Source of the DNA: Oscillospiraceae bacterium
Lineage (GTDB): Bacteria > Bacillota > Clostridia > Oscillospirales > Oscillospiraceae
DNA: 47,597 nucleotides
Assembly (NCBI GenBank): GCA_015067725.1
Contig: SVLX01000016.1
Coordinates: 1 to 47,597, forward strand
Reading direction: 5' to 3'
In this document: one piece after another, positions 34,203-41,603 of the stretch
How the letters are laid out: every line of letters starts with the position of its first letter
Position numbering within the stretch: position 1 is the first letter of the stretch
The notes under the pieces: model-generated
Database searches by the model: none
The model's input: only the letters and a program-made list of their open reading frames with translations
Told to the model about the DNA's origin: nothing
Position numbers and translations under genes: made by a program

Positions 34203-34979
34203 TCATCCCTGTCGCTCGGGGTCCCAAATTCCCTCTTTGATGAGCCGCTCCCAATCGGTGGCCAGCGCCCTGACGGTTTTTCCGAAGCGCAGTCGATGCT
34301 CTTTCTGGTAAACATAACCCTCGTCAATCAACTCCTGCAGGACTCTCCTGGTGTACTCATGTATCGCACCGTACCGGTTTACCACCGCATCAATGGTGCT
34401 TAAGAACGTGGGAACAATGTCATACCGCTTGGAGCAATGGGCCAAATCCTGCAAAATCATCTCCCGATACCGGGTATAGAGCTCCGATTCCAGCGGCAGG
34501 AGCAAAGTCTCCGTGGCCGCCGCCTGCAAACTGCGGCTGAAAGTCTCCGTGACCCCGTAGATGACCACCCGCTTACCCAATTTGTGGATCAGATACCGGA
34601 CAACCGACTGGAAATGCCCGTCACCGGTAAAGAGGATGAAGGTGTCAATCCCCCGGCGGGATACGGCGCTCTGATAGATTTCATCCAGCATAATGAAGTC
34701 GGTCATGTCTTTTTTCAGTCGCTGACCAATGGTGCCGGTGTCGGTGACTTTGTCTGTGATGGCTTTTAGTTTCCGCAATTCCTCCCCCAATCCGGCGGAG
34801 GCAAAATCCGCAAAGATGTACAGGTCAACCAAATCATATTCCCGCTCCAGTTGGGCCTTCCACTGCCCCACATCCGGTCGGATACCATATTTATTCTTAT
34901 AAGAGTAAAACCAATACTCATAGTCCACAAAGGCCAGTGCCTTACCATGGGATTTCTTCCGTTTGAACCAATTCAGCAT
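34203..34979 (-). CDS. NYN/PIN-like domain protein (LabA/DUF88 type) with C-terminal winged-helix-like region
   Basis: 258 residues. The NYN fold is recognisable by an early acidic motif (ALAFVDYEYWFYSYKNK, residues about 14-30), the middle acidic DMTDFIMLDEIY, and ILFTGDGHFQSVVRYL (about residue 117), the classical S/T-G-D-G-x-F site of this nuclease superfamily. It is probably a metal-dependent RNase. The C-terminal 100 residues (YDIVPTFLSTIDAVVNRYG ... RVLQELIDEGYVYQ) look helical and winged-helix-like, perhaps for RNA binding. A strong AAGGAGGTG precedes the ATG. The gene is monocistronic with its own promoter and a hairpin in the leader. Confidence 0.85.
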   Translation of the reverse strand: MLNWFKRKKSHGKALAFVDYEYWFYSYKNKYGIRPDVGQWKAQLEREYDLVDLYIFADFASAGLGEELRKLKAITDKVTDTGTIGQRLKKDMTDFIMLDEIYQSAVSRRGIDTFILFTGDGHFQSVVRYLIHKLGKRVVIYGVTETFSRSLQAAATETLLLPLESELYTRYREMILQDLAHCSKRYDIVPTFLSTIDAVVNRYGAIHEYTRRVLQELIDEGYVYQKEHRLRFGKTVRALATDWERLIKEGIWDPERQG

Positions 34980-35018
34980 AATACACCTCCTTTCCGGTTA
35001 TGGCTGTATAGGTTGAAA

Positions 35019-35050
35019 ACACCCGGGGGGCAGTCCCCCTCTGACGGTGT
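35019..35050 (-). promoter_or_regulatory. Terminator-like hairpin in the leader of the NYN gene
   Basis: Between the promoter and the NYN start, the minus strand reads ACACC, an inner GGGGG-ACTG-CCCCC stem, and GGTGT, followed by TTTTC. This is a two-part hairpin with a short T-run, a possible attenuator controlling expression of the nuclease. Confidence 0.5.
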
Positions 35051-35071
35051 GCAGTCGCATAGCATGGGTAT

Positions 35072-35100
35072 ATTATACCATTATCCGCTCATCGGCGCAA
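35072..35100 (-). promoter_or_regulatory. Promoter of the NYN gene
   Basis: TTGCGC (35100-35095) and consensus TATAAT (35077-35072) with a 17-nt spacer on the minus strand, giving a leader of about 85 nt. Confidence 0.7.
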
Positions 35101-35179
35101 GTCTGTTTTGCGAAAAAGGGAATGGTGCATATCCATTGACCGGTTGGCCGCCCCTCTGTAAAAAAAATTTGTCCAGCCA

Positions 35180-35208
35180 TGCAACCAACTGCCGGCTTTT
35201 GACGCTAT
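35180..35208 (+). promoter_or_regulatory. Candidate ECF-type autoregulatory promoter
   Basis: TGCAACC (35180-35186), a 16-nt spacer and CGCTAT (35203-35208) lie about 40 nt before the ECF sigma gene. The AAC-containing -35 and CG-starting -10 are the general pattern of ECF promoters, so the sigma factor may activate its own operon. The boxes do not fit sigma-A. Confidence 0.55.
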
Positions 35209-35249
35209 AACCCATAAGAGGATATTTTTTAGAGAAAGGAGAACCCCCC

Positions 35250-35810
35250 ATGGACGACAGCAGCATCATCGACCTGTACTTAGTCCGGGACCAAACCGCC
35301 CTGACCTGCACCGTGGCGAAATATGGCACCCGCCTGCGCAGTTTGGCGGAGAACATTCTCGATGACTACCAGAGTGCCCAGGAGTGCGAGAATGACACCT
35401 ATTGGCAGGCCTGGCGCTCCATTCCGCCCCATGAACCCCGGACATATTTCTTCTCCTTTCTGGCCAAAATCACCCGGCATCTGGCTTTGGACTGTTGCCG
35501 CCGGCGCAACCGGTTGAAGCGCAGCGCCCAGTTGGAGAGTCTGACGGTGGAGCTGGAGGAATGTATCCCCTCGGGTCACGATACGGCGCAAATGGTGGAT
35601 GGTATTCTTTTGGGCGAGACCATTACCCGGTATCTGCGGAAACTGCCGGAGGAACAGCGAAACGTTTTCCTGCGGCGGTATTGGTATTTGGAGTCCATTG
35701 AAGATGTGGCGAAACGTTTTGGCTTCAGCACGAGCAAGGTTAAGAGTATGCTCTTCAGAAGCCGGAATGGACTCAGGGCCTATCTGGAAAAGGAGGGTTA
35801 TCTGGAATGA
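35250..35810 (+). CDS. ECF-type RNA polymerase sigma factor
   Basis: 186 residues with the two ECF domains. Region 2 spans about residues 15-90 (SLAENILDDYQSAQECENDTYWQAWRSI and FFSFLAKITRHLALDCCRRRNR). Region 4 (about 125-185) includes YLRKLPEEQRNVFLRRYWY and the helix-turn-helix SIEDVAKRFGFSTSKVKSMLFRSRNGLRAYL. It should direct RNA polymerase to a small regulon in response to an envelope or environmental signal. AAAGGAG precedes the ATG. The stop overlaps the start of the large partner gene (ATGA), a typical sigma/anti-sigma coupling. Confidence 0.92.
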   Translation: MDDSSIIDLYLVRDQTALTCTVAKYGTRLRSLAENILDDYQSAQECENDTYWQAWRSIPPHEPRTYFFSFLAKITRHLALDCCRRRNRLKRSAQLESLTVELEECIPSGHDTAQMVDGILLGETITRYLRKLPEEQRNVFLRRYWYLESIEDVAKRFGFSTSKVKSMLFRSRNGLRAYLEKEGYLE

Positions 35811-38761
35811 ATGGCAGTGATTTGCTCGATGCGATGGAATATGTGGATGGCGAGCTGGTGGAAAACGCCGATGCTCCACCGGAGGGTGGGTTGCGTCGGC
35901 GGCTGGCCTGGTATGCCGTGGCGGCTTGCCTTGTGCTGGTGATGCTCTCCGGCGGCTGGCGGGCGATATTTGACCCGGAGCCGATTCAAAACCCGGCGGA
36001 GAATTGGGAGGTATACTATAATCCGGCGGAGAGATATACAGGGCCGTTGAGAGAGTACCTTGAATTCTATACATACGATGAAGACCTGACGGAAAAAGAG
36101 CTGGCGCAGTATCTACCGGATACCATGGCAGACTGGATGGCGTTTTCCGGTGTTACCCGCTTCTATGGGAACGGGGAATTGCGCGGCATTTATCTGACGG
36201 TAGATGGTGCGCAGGATGGTCTGGCGTTTCAGGTGAGTATCCTGAACCAGCAATACAGCTACGGAGAATATGGAATGTACGGCGCGCCGGATGAGGATGG
36301 CAATATCGTTGTCTACTTCGACGATGGGGAGTATGTTGTGCCGCTGGAGGCCGTGCCCAGTACCATTGGAGACCGCTCCTTCAAGGTCTATGAAGAACAC
36401 ACCAGCGGCAGTGGATACACAAAGGTCTGGACAGAGTATCCTGTGGGCGATATGACTTACCGAATCAGCGCAAGTATTGATGATGCCCAGATTGACTATG
36501 GCAAGGACTGCTTCAAAGCGTTGCTGGCGTGTTACGGCGTGACCGATACCGTGCCCAAGCCCGGGAAGATTCATCCCAGCAACACCCTCGCCTATGAAAA
36601 ACTCCATACAGAGATTTACTACAACCGGGTTTCCAGCCCCCTTGGAGAAGACCCCACAGAGAATCTCACCAAATCGGAGTTGTCTTCTGAGAAAATGGAT
36701 CTCATCTATTCCGATGTATCCCTCCCGTTGACCACGCTCACCGGCTATGCCCTGCATCAGCCGTCGGATGGTGTACCTTATGGTGTGCAGTTGCGGGCGG
36801 AGACGACATATTGCGACAAGCCGGTAATGGTGCTCATGCGGAAGACGCCGGAAGATGTTTTCCTTGGGGCAACACCCACAACCGACAAACTGGTGAGGTC
36901 AACCTATGTTTTTGTCATGGACAGAAATTCGGTTACGGCTTACCGGGCAGATACCGATGATGGAACCCAACTCTGGATGGAGCATGAGCGGGATGGCATT
37001 TTCTACCGCTTCTATACGACGGTGGAGAATGGAGACAAGCTGGAAAGAGCAAAAAATGCGATGGAGGCGGTAGCGAAGGAGTTTGCATTCACAAAACAGG
37101 AGGTTAATTTGGATGCGGTATGGGAGGTACACTACAACACCGCCAGAAAACCATTTATAACCAGTCAACCCGGAAGTGGTTTCACCTATACCATAACCCT
37201 GAAACAGGACGACCTGAAAAAGCTGATGCCGGAGACCACCGAGCCATGGATGGACTTTTCCGGCTGTGTCAAGTACAATTCAGACGGACAGTTAAATTAT
37301 GCAGACCTTCTGGTAAACAGCAGCCGTCAGGAAACCGGGATTCAGGTGCAAATCCGGGAACACAGTTCATTCCAAATGGAAGACACGCCGGACCACAGAG
37401 GCGAGGTAGGAGCGACCTTCAGTGACGGTAAGGTCTACATGGTGCCTGCGGATGCGGTTGCCACCGGGATTGGGACGCAAAACGTGACGCTCTATAAAAT
37501 GGTCGATCGCGACACCAACACCACCAGACTCTGGACCGAATTCCGGAAAGATGGGCTCACCTACCTGATTTCTGCCCAGATTCCCAACGGGCAGTTGACT
37601 GCGGGACGGGAGGACTTCTGGGATGTTTTGACCTGTTATGTGAAATCTGACAAGCCCATGGCGCAGAGTCTCAGCCAGATGGGCGATTGGTTTGATTTGG
37701 ATTCGCTCCGGGAGAACATTTACTATAACCACACCTGGGCTTCTTTGTGGGTTGGCGAACCTCCCTATATTTTTGAGGAAGAATTGACCGGCGGGGAGAT
37801 TGGCGACATCATCCCGGAGGTCATTCCGGAAACCATGACGGTCTCCGGGCAGGCGGTGTATTATGCCGCAAACGGAGGGGTTTATGGTATACGCCTGAGC
37901 ATTACTGACCCCGCATGGGATGGTACAGTCTCAGTCCTGATGAGCCGGATGCAGGAGGAAGTATACGCAGGATATGTGCCCGGCGCAGAGGTATTTGTGG
38001 AGACGGTCTACCGGACATGGCAGGACAATACGCGTCTCGGGGGCTACCGGTATGATTACGACTCGTCTTCCCGGTATTGGGTCGAGTTCCAGCGGCAGGA
38101 CATGTATTATCGGGTTTCCATCACCGAAGACCGGGACAGCAGTGACATTGCGCAAGCCCTCCGGGTTTTGGACGATGTGACCATGAAACTCCTGACCGGG
38201 GGCAATACCGCACCGGATTTGAATGGGCTTTCCCCGAAAACGGACTATGAATACATCCACCAGAGCCTGACCCTGGAAGAAGCCCGGCAGAATCAGCCCT
38301 TTGGTCCATGGGTTCTCCGGGAATCGCCGGAGGGCACGGAGACAACCAACCTCCGCTATGACAAAGATGCAGGACAGAACCGCCTCAGCAGCAGGTTCAC
38401 AACAGCCGACGGATTTCTGGACTGGGAAGTGACCTGGCTGGAGGACGCAGACCGGCGGAGGATTGTGTCGGTGGAAGAACGGGAGAACTATGACCTGTCT
38501 CTGTACCCGCCCCGGCTGTCTGATGCATGGTATGATGCCGTTCCGGAAGGGACCCGGGAAATGCTGGAGAATCCCATTTTCCCCATAGAAGAACTCACCC
38601 TGGAGGCAATTTGCGCCAGAGTGGATACTGCGGAAGTAAATGACGGCGACAGTCCGGTGCTTTTGGGGTTCGGCGTTCTCTGTGGCGATGTCCTGATTCA
38701 AGTGAGTGCACGGAGTATTGACCCCCAGTGGCTTTATGACCAGCTTATGGCATTGCAATAA
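35807..38761 (+). CDS. Large membrane-anchored protein, probable anti-sigma factor/sensor
   Basis: 984 residues. The N-terminus (GSDLLDAMEYVDGELVENAD) resembles the short cytoplasmic segment of anti-sigma proteins paired with Clostridia ECF factors. A single membrane segment follows at residues about 33-50 (AWYAVAACLVLVMLSGGW), and the remaining 930 residues would lie outside. That ectodomain is modular: A-type modules start with WEVYYN (about 66) and WEVHYN (about 438). B-type modules start with EIYYNR (about 267) and NIYYNH (about 642). A fifth distinct module covers about 815-984. The A-B pair is thus duplicated with a period near 375 residues. No enzyme motif was found. Anti-sigma function is inferred from coupling to the ECF gene. 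Confidence 0.7.
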   Translation: MNGSDLLDAMEYVDGELVENADAPPEGGLRRRLAWYAVAACLVLVMLSGGWRAIFDPEPIQNPAENWEVYYNPAERYTGPLREYLEFYTYDEDLTEKELAQYLPDTMADWMAFSGVTRFYGNGELRGIYLTVDGAQDGLAFQVSILNQQYSYGEYGMYGAPDEDGNIVVYFDDGEYVVPLEAVPSTIGDRSFKVYEEHTSGSGYTKVWTEYPVGDMTYRISASIDDAQIDYGKDCFKALLACYGVTDTVPKPGKIHPSNTLAYEKLHTEIYYNRVSSPLGEDPTENLTKSELSSEKMDLIYSDVSLPLTTLTGYALHQPSDGVPYGVQLRAETTYCDKPVMVLMRKTPEDVFLGATPTTDKLVRSTYVFVMDRNSVTAYRADTDDGTQLWMEHERDGIFYRFYTTVENGDKLERAKNAMEAVAKEFAFTKQEVNLDAVWEVHYNTARKPFITSQPGSGFTYTITLKQDDLKKLMPETTEPWMDFSGCVKYNSDGQLNYADLLVNSSRQETGIQVQIREHSSFQMEDTPDHRGEVGATFSDGKVYMVPADAVATGIGTQNVTLYKMVDRDTNTTRLWTEFRKDGLTYLISAQIPNGQLTAGREDFWDVLTCYVKSDKPMAQSLSQMGDWFDLDSLRENIYYNHTWASLWVGEPPYIFEEELTGGEIGDIIPEVIPETMTVSGQAVYYAANGGVYGIRLSITDPAWDGTVSVLMSRMQEEVYAGYVPGAEVFVETVYRTWQDNTRLGGYRYDYDSSSRYWVEFQRQDMYYRVSITEDRDSSDIAQALRVLDDVTMKLLTGGNTAPDLNGLSPKTDYEYIHQSLTLEEARQNQPFGPWVLRESPEGTETTNLRYDKDAGQNRLSSRFTTADGFLDWEVTWLEDADRRRIVSVEERENYDLSLYPPRLSDAWYDAVPEGTREMLENPIFPIEELTLEAICARVDTAEVNDGDSPVLLGFGVLCGDVLIQVSARSIDPQWLYDQLMALQ

Positions 38762-38767
38762 CCCCAA

Positions 38768-38805
38768 CCCCCGGCCTTACCCCACCCCACATGGCCGGGG
38801 GTTTT
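38768..38805 (+). terminator. Terminator of the ECF sigma operon
   Basis: A perfect 9-bp stem CCCCCGGCC/GGCCGGGGG with a 16-nt loop followed by TTTTCC, 7 nt after the stop codon of the sensor gene. Confidence 0.9.
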
Positions 38806-38922
38806 CCCTGCCTTCCACCATCCAAACCTTCAAATTATGATGCTAATCCGCTATGCCAGCGTGCTATTTTTACTGATACATGGGTGCAAATAAAATTATT
38901 TCGGAAAAATGGCAAAAAAGCC

Positions 38923-38951
38923 TTTACTTTTTCCCCAATGCAAATTAAAAT
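38923..38951 (+). promoter_or_regulatory. Promoter of the ArsR-like regulator gene
   Basis: TTTACT (38923-38928), a 17-nt spacer and TAAAAT (38946-38951). Unlike the GC-rich surroundings, the preceding 70 bases are AT-rich. Confidence 0.65.
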
Positions 38952-38985
38952 AGAGAAAAATACTTCAGATGGGAGGGGACATACT

Positions 38986-40086
38986 ATGAATGTAGAGATT
39001 GTGCGGGAGCCGTTTATCCTGCTGGAGACGGTGGAGATGCTCTATAAATTCGTCAATGGTGTGTCATTTCGCTCCATTTTAACCCAACGTCGCCCCACTG
39101 CGGAAACAGAACCCGATGAGCGACTGGTGCGGCGGCTGGAACAACTCCAGTCCATTATGGAAGAAACCTGCAAGGATTTAGACCCTCAGGATGCCGGACT
39201 GCAGCGGTTCTTTGCCGGCGTAGAAACCGGAGAGAAAGACCGCACCGTCTGCCTTGCCCGGTTTATGATCTGCTCCTTCTGTTTCCTGGAGAACACCGAT
39301 TTGGAGGAAAGCATCGACCATATCCGCAAAACCTGGCATAAGCTCCAGAATAACGGTTCGTGGATTAACCATTGCTCCTCGGTGCGCCTGCGGTTCTCTG
39401 ATGACCCCGGCTCGCCCGGAGATTTGCTGGACCAGATTTGCGCCCTGCGTCTTCCTGCCGGATTCCAGTTGGAGCTGTATCAGACTCTGCGCCGCTTTGA
39501 CCAGAGTCTGGAGGAATTGATGGAGATTATCCGTCCTGTGGCTGAGCGATTGCGGCAAACCATCCGGCAGGGGGACTGGATTCTCGATGAACTGGAGGCC
39601 TATTGGCAGGATTCTGAAGAAACGCCACTGGAATTCCTCTCCCGGCTCTTTGGCGATGAGGTGGCCGGTATGTCCGGGAAGAAAACCACCATGGCCATCT
39701 CCCTGATGTACAGCAATATGGTCATCTATGAGATTGGCGAAAATGATGGCGAGCAGAACTATATTTATATGGGCTGTAACGTCAATACCGGCAGTACCCT
39801 GAGAAGCAGGGAGTCCTCTTTTGAGAATGTCAGTGCCGTACTCAAGGCCCTCAGCGATAAGAAGCGGCTGGAAATCCTCAGCCGGCTGAACAAAGAGCGC
39901 TCCTACTGCCATGAGCTGTCCGAGACCATGAATGCCGATCAGGGCAATATGTCCCGGAATCTGTCCATCCTATACAACTATGGCTTCCTGCGGATGGAGC
40001 GGGAAGCCCAGCGAAACTACTACCATACCGATTTGGATGCAATCCGCACCTTCCTGCGGCAAGTGGAGGAATTGCTGAGCCGGTAA
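38986..40086 (+). CDS. ArsR-type winged-helix regulator with long N-terminal domain
   Basis: 366 residues. The C-terminal 85 residues form an ArsR-like winged helix: VLKALSDKKRLEILSRLNK (helix 1-2), CHELSETMNADQGNMSRNLS (recognition HTH), and YNYGFLRMEREAQRNYYHTD (wing). The N-terminal 270 residues are mainly helical and match no family I recognise; they probably sense a ligand or a partner. ArsR proteins are normally about 100 residues, so this is an extended architecture. The metal-binding cysteine motif ELCVCDL of classical ArsR is absent. The ATG at 38986 has GGGAGGG 8 nt upstream; a longer reading frame begins in the terminator region and is not credible. Confidence 0.82.
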   Translation: MNVEIVREPFILLETVEMLYKFVNGVSFRSILTQRRPTAETEPDERLVRRLEQLQSIMEETCKDLDPQDAGLQRFFAGVETGEKDRTVCLARFMICSFCFLENTDLEESIDHIRKTWHKLQNNGSWINHCSSVRLRFSDDPGSPGDLLDQICALRLPAGFQLELYQTLRRFDQSLEELMEIIRPVAERLRQTIRQGDWILDELEAYWQDSEETPLEFLSRLFGDEVAGMSGKKTTMAISLMYSNMVIYEIGENDGEQNYIYMGCNVNTGSTLRSRESSFENVSAVLKALSDKKRLEILSRLNKERSYCHELSETMNADQGNMSRNLSILYNYGFLRMEREAQRNYYHTDLDAIRTFLRQVEELLSR

Positions 40087-40104
40087 ACCAAGGAACAATA
40101 ATGA

Positions 40105-40139
40105 GAACTGTCGGAGGATACCCTTCGGCAGTTCTTTTT
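40105..40139 (+). terminator. Terminator of the ArsR-like regulator
   Basis: Stem GAACTG-T-CG / CG-G-CAGTTC with a 12-nt loop followed by TTTTT, 18 nt after the stop codon. Confidence 0.88.
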
Positions 40140-40175
40140 GGCTTATGCCGGAGCGGTCGGCCATCAATATGCACA

Positions 40176-40227
40176 ATACCCGGAAACCAAGGTAGCTCAG
40201 GTTGCGCATCCTGTGGTTTCCGGGTAT
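40176..40227 (-). terminator. Bidirectional terminator after the XRE regulator
   Basis: A 14-bp perfect stem ATACCCGGAAACCA/TGGTTTCCGGGTAT with a 24-nt loop lies between the convergent ArsR-like and XRE genes. Plus-strand reading is followed by TTTACTG, minus-strand reading by TGTGC, so it is a long hairpin with modest T-tracts. Confidence 0.65.
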
Positions 40228-40252
40228 TTTACTGTTGTTGGCTTCTCTGGCC

Positions 40253-41236
40253 TCAGAAGTCCTTGTCTTTGGCTCTGGACCAGGGGCGGTGGCGGGCAAT
40301 ATCCTTGCTGTTGCCGGGTGTCCAAGAAGAGGACTGCGGCACTCTGGATTGCTCTGCCCGGAACAGCGGCGACTCCCGCAGTCTGGCGCACAGCACATAG
40401 GACTTGCCATCCCGCATCAGGGTCTTGCCAAAATAGAGGAAGGGCACAATGGCGGCATTCTCCGGCACGGCATAGGTATCCACGCAATGCTCTGCGGCCT
40501 GAATGCTGAGATAGTTGAGCATCCGGTACTCGCAGAGTTCATCGAGAATCTCCTGTGCCAGCTCCCGGGAGAGTCCCAACTGGGTACAGACATAATCCAG
40601 CGTAAATTGTTTGTTGGGCGGCAGGGAAAAGCCCAGCAGATAAACCGCCAGCCGATGCTCCTTGCCAAAGAGAGAGAACAGTTTCTGATAGTCATTGATG
40701 CCGTTCATGATGGAGGCAAATCCGTCATCCGGCTCTTGCATAAACATGACATACTTAAATTTTGCGGCCACAGAGGCATACATCAACCCCTTGTCCGAAG
40801 AAATATAGCAATTGGTGGGTTGCTGGACTCTGGCGGAGGAGCGGTCATCTTTGTCCGCATCCTCGCAGGCGGTGGCGGCGGCAAAAGTGGGGTCTGCGCT
40901 GTCTCCCACCACGGTACTGCCATTAAGCTTCATCAAATGCCATGCCAACTGAACTGCCCGCTGCATCCGCTGCTCCGGAGGCGTATCCCGCAGCTCCTGG
41001 GTCAGCAGTTCCTCCATGGTCTTGGTGCGGGCGGTGGAGATATCATAGAGGTCATCCAGCGAACAGCCAATGACCTCCGCAATTTTGGGAAGGAGGGCAG
41101 TATCCGGCATGCCGCCCCGCTCCCAACGGGACACAGCCTGAGCGGAGACATTTAGCCGCTTGCCAAAATCGCCCTGCGATATTCCGGTTCGCTCCCGAAA
41201 GGCGGCGATCATCTTCCCGACAGCACTGCTTGCCAT
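40253..41236 (-). CDS. XRE-family transcriptional regulator
   Basis: 327 residues. The N-terminal HTH (FRERTGISQGDFGKRLNVSAQAVSRWERG, residues about 13-41) is a clear Cro/C1-type domain. The rest is unlike simple XRE repressors: a middle region with a Ser/Asp-rich stretch, then a second DNA-binding-like helical region (FTLDYVCTQLGLSRELAQEILDELCEYRMLNYL, about 215-248) resembling a winged helix. The effector is unknown. I chose the ATG at 41236 with AAGGAG 8 nt upstream; the GTG three codons earlier overlaps that site. Two direct repeats in the leader/promoter are likely operators for autoregulation. Confidence 0.88.
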   Translation of the reverse strand: MASSAVGKMIAAFRERTGISQGDFGKRLNVSAQAVSRWERGGMPDTALLPKIAEVIGCSLDDLYDISTARTKTMEELLTQELRDTPPEQRMQRAVQLAWHLMKLNGSTVVGDSADPTFAAATACEDADKDDRSSARVQQPTNCYISSDKGLMYASVAAKFKYVMFMQEPDDGFASIMNGINDYQKLFSLFGKEHRLAVYLLGFSLPPNKQFTLDYVCTQLGLSRELAQEILDELCEYRMLNYLSIQAAEHCVDTYAVPENAAIVPFLYFGKTLMRDGKSYVLCARLRESPLFRAEQSRVPQSSSWTPGNSKDIARHRPWSRAKDKDF

Positions 41237-41260
41237 AACAATCACTCCTTAAATCTGGCG

Positions 41261-41334
41261 TTTAGTTTAATTTACTGGTGACTACAAATAAACAGGGACT
41301 TTTTGGGGGGAAAATCTAATTTTAGGTTAATTAT
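41261..41334. promoter_or_regulatory. Paired candidate operators of the XRE regulator
   Basis: TTTAGTTTAATTTA (41261-41274) and TTTAGGTTAATTAT (41321-41334) are near-identical 14-mers in direct orientation, start to start exactly 60 bp. The second covers the -10 box of the XRE promoter and the first lies in its leader. A six-helical-turn spacing would place both sites on the same DNA face and would permit looping. Confidence 0.55.
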
Positions 41335-41358
41335 ACAACGGATGTCTGAGAATTGCAA
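41330..41358 (-). promoter_or_regulatory. Promoter of the XRE regulator
   Basis: TTGCAA (41358-41353) and consensus TATAAT (41335-41330) on the minus strand with a 17-nt spacer, predicted start near 41323. Confidence 0.75.
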
Positions 41359-41386
41359 GCAGTTTCTACCAAAAATCAAGAAAACG

Positions 41387-41424
41387 ACAACAAGGGCTTT
41401 AATCTAAAGCCGAGACCTTGTTGT
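41387..41424. terminator. Two-part hairpin between divergent genes
   Basis: An outer stem ACAACAAGG/CCTTGTTGT encloses an inner GGCTTTA/TAAAGCC stem with a 3-nt loop. Minus-strand reading is followed by CGTTTTCTTGATTTTT, so it can work as a terminator for antisense transcription entering from the protease side. It lies upstream of both flanking promoters. Confidence 0.5.
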
Positions 41425-41471
41425 TGTTGTGATATCTAAAGCACCGGTGTTGCTCCGCAACCAGACCTTGT

Positions 41472-41500
41472 TTGCGTATCGCTTTGTTCTGTTGTATGAT
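41472..41500 (+). promoter_or_regulatory. Candidate promoter of the S8 protease gene
   Basis: TTGCGT (41472-41477) and TATGAT (41495-41500) with a 17-nt spacer; the leader would be about 97 nt. The -35 match is modest. Confidence 0.5.
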
Positions 41501-41603
41501 AAAAACAGCTCAGGAATCTGGAGTGGTGGCAGATGCAGACACGGCCACACCGGCAGATTCCACAAAAATACCGGGAATCCCGGAAAAGAAAGGATGTATC
41601 GCA

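Noticed and set aside
38791..38985. N-terminal extension of the ArsR-like regulator
   Set aside because: Would begin in the terminator of the preceding operon and upstream of the regulator's promoter.
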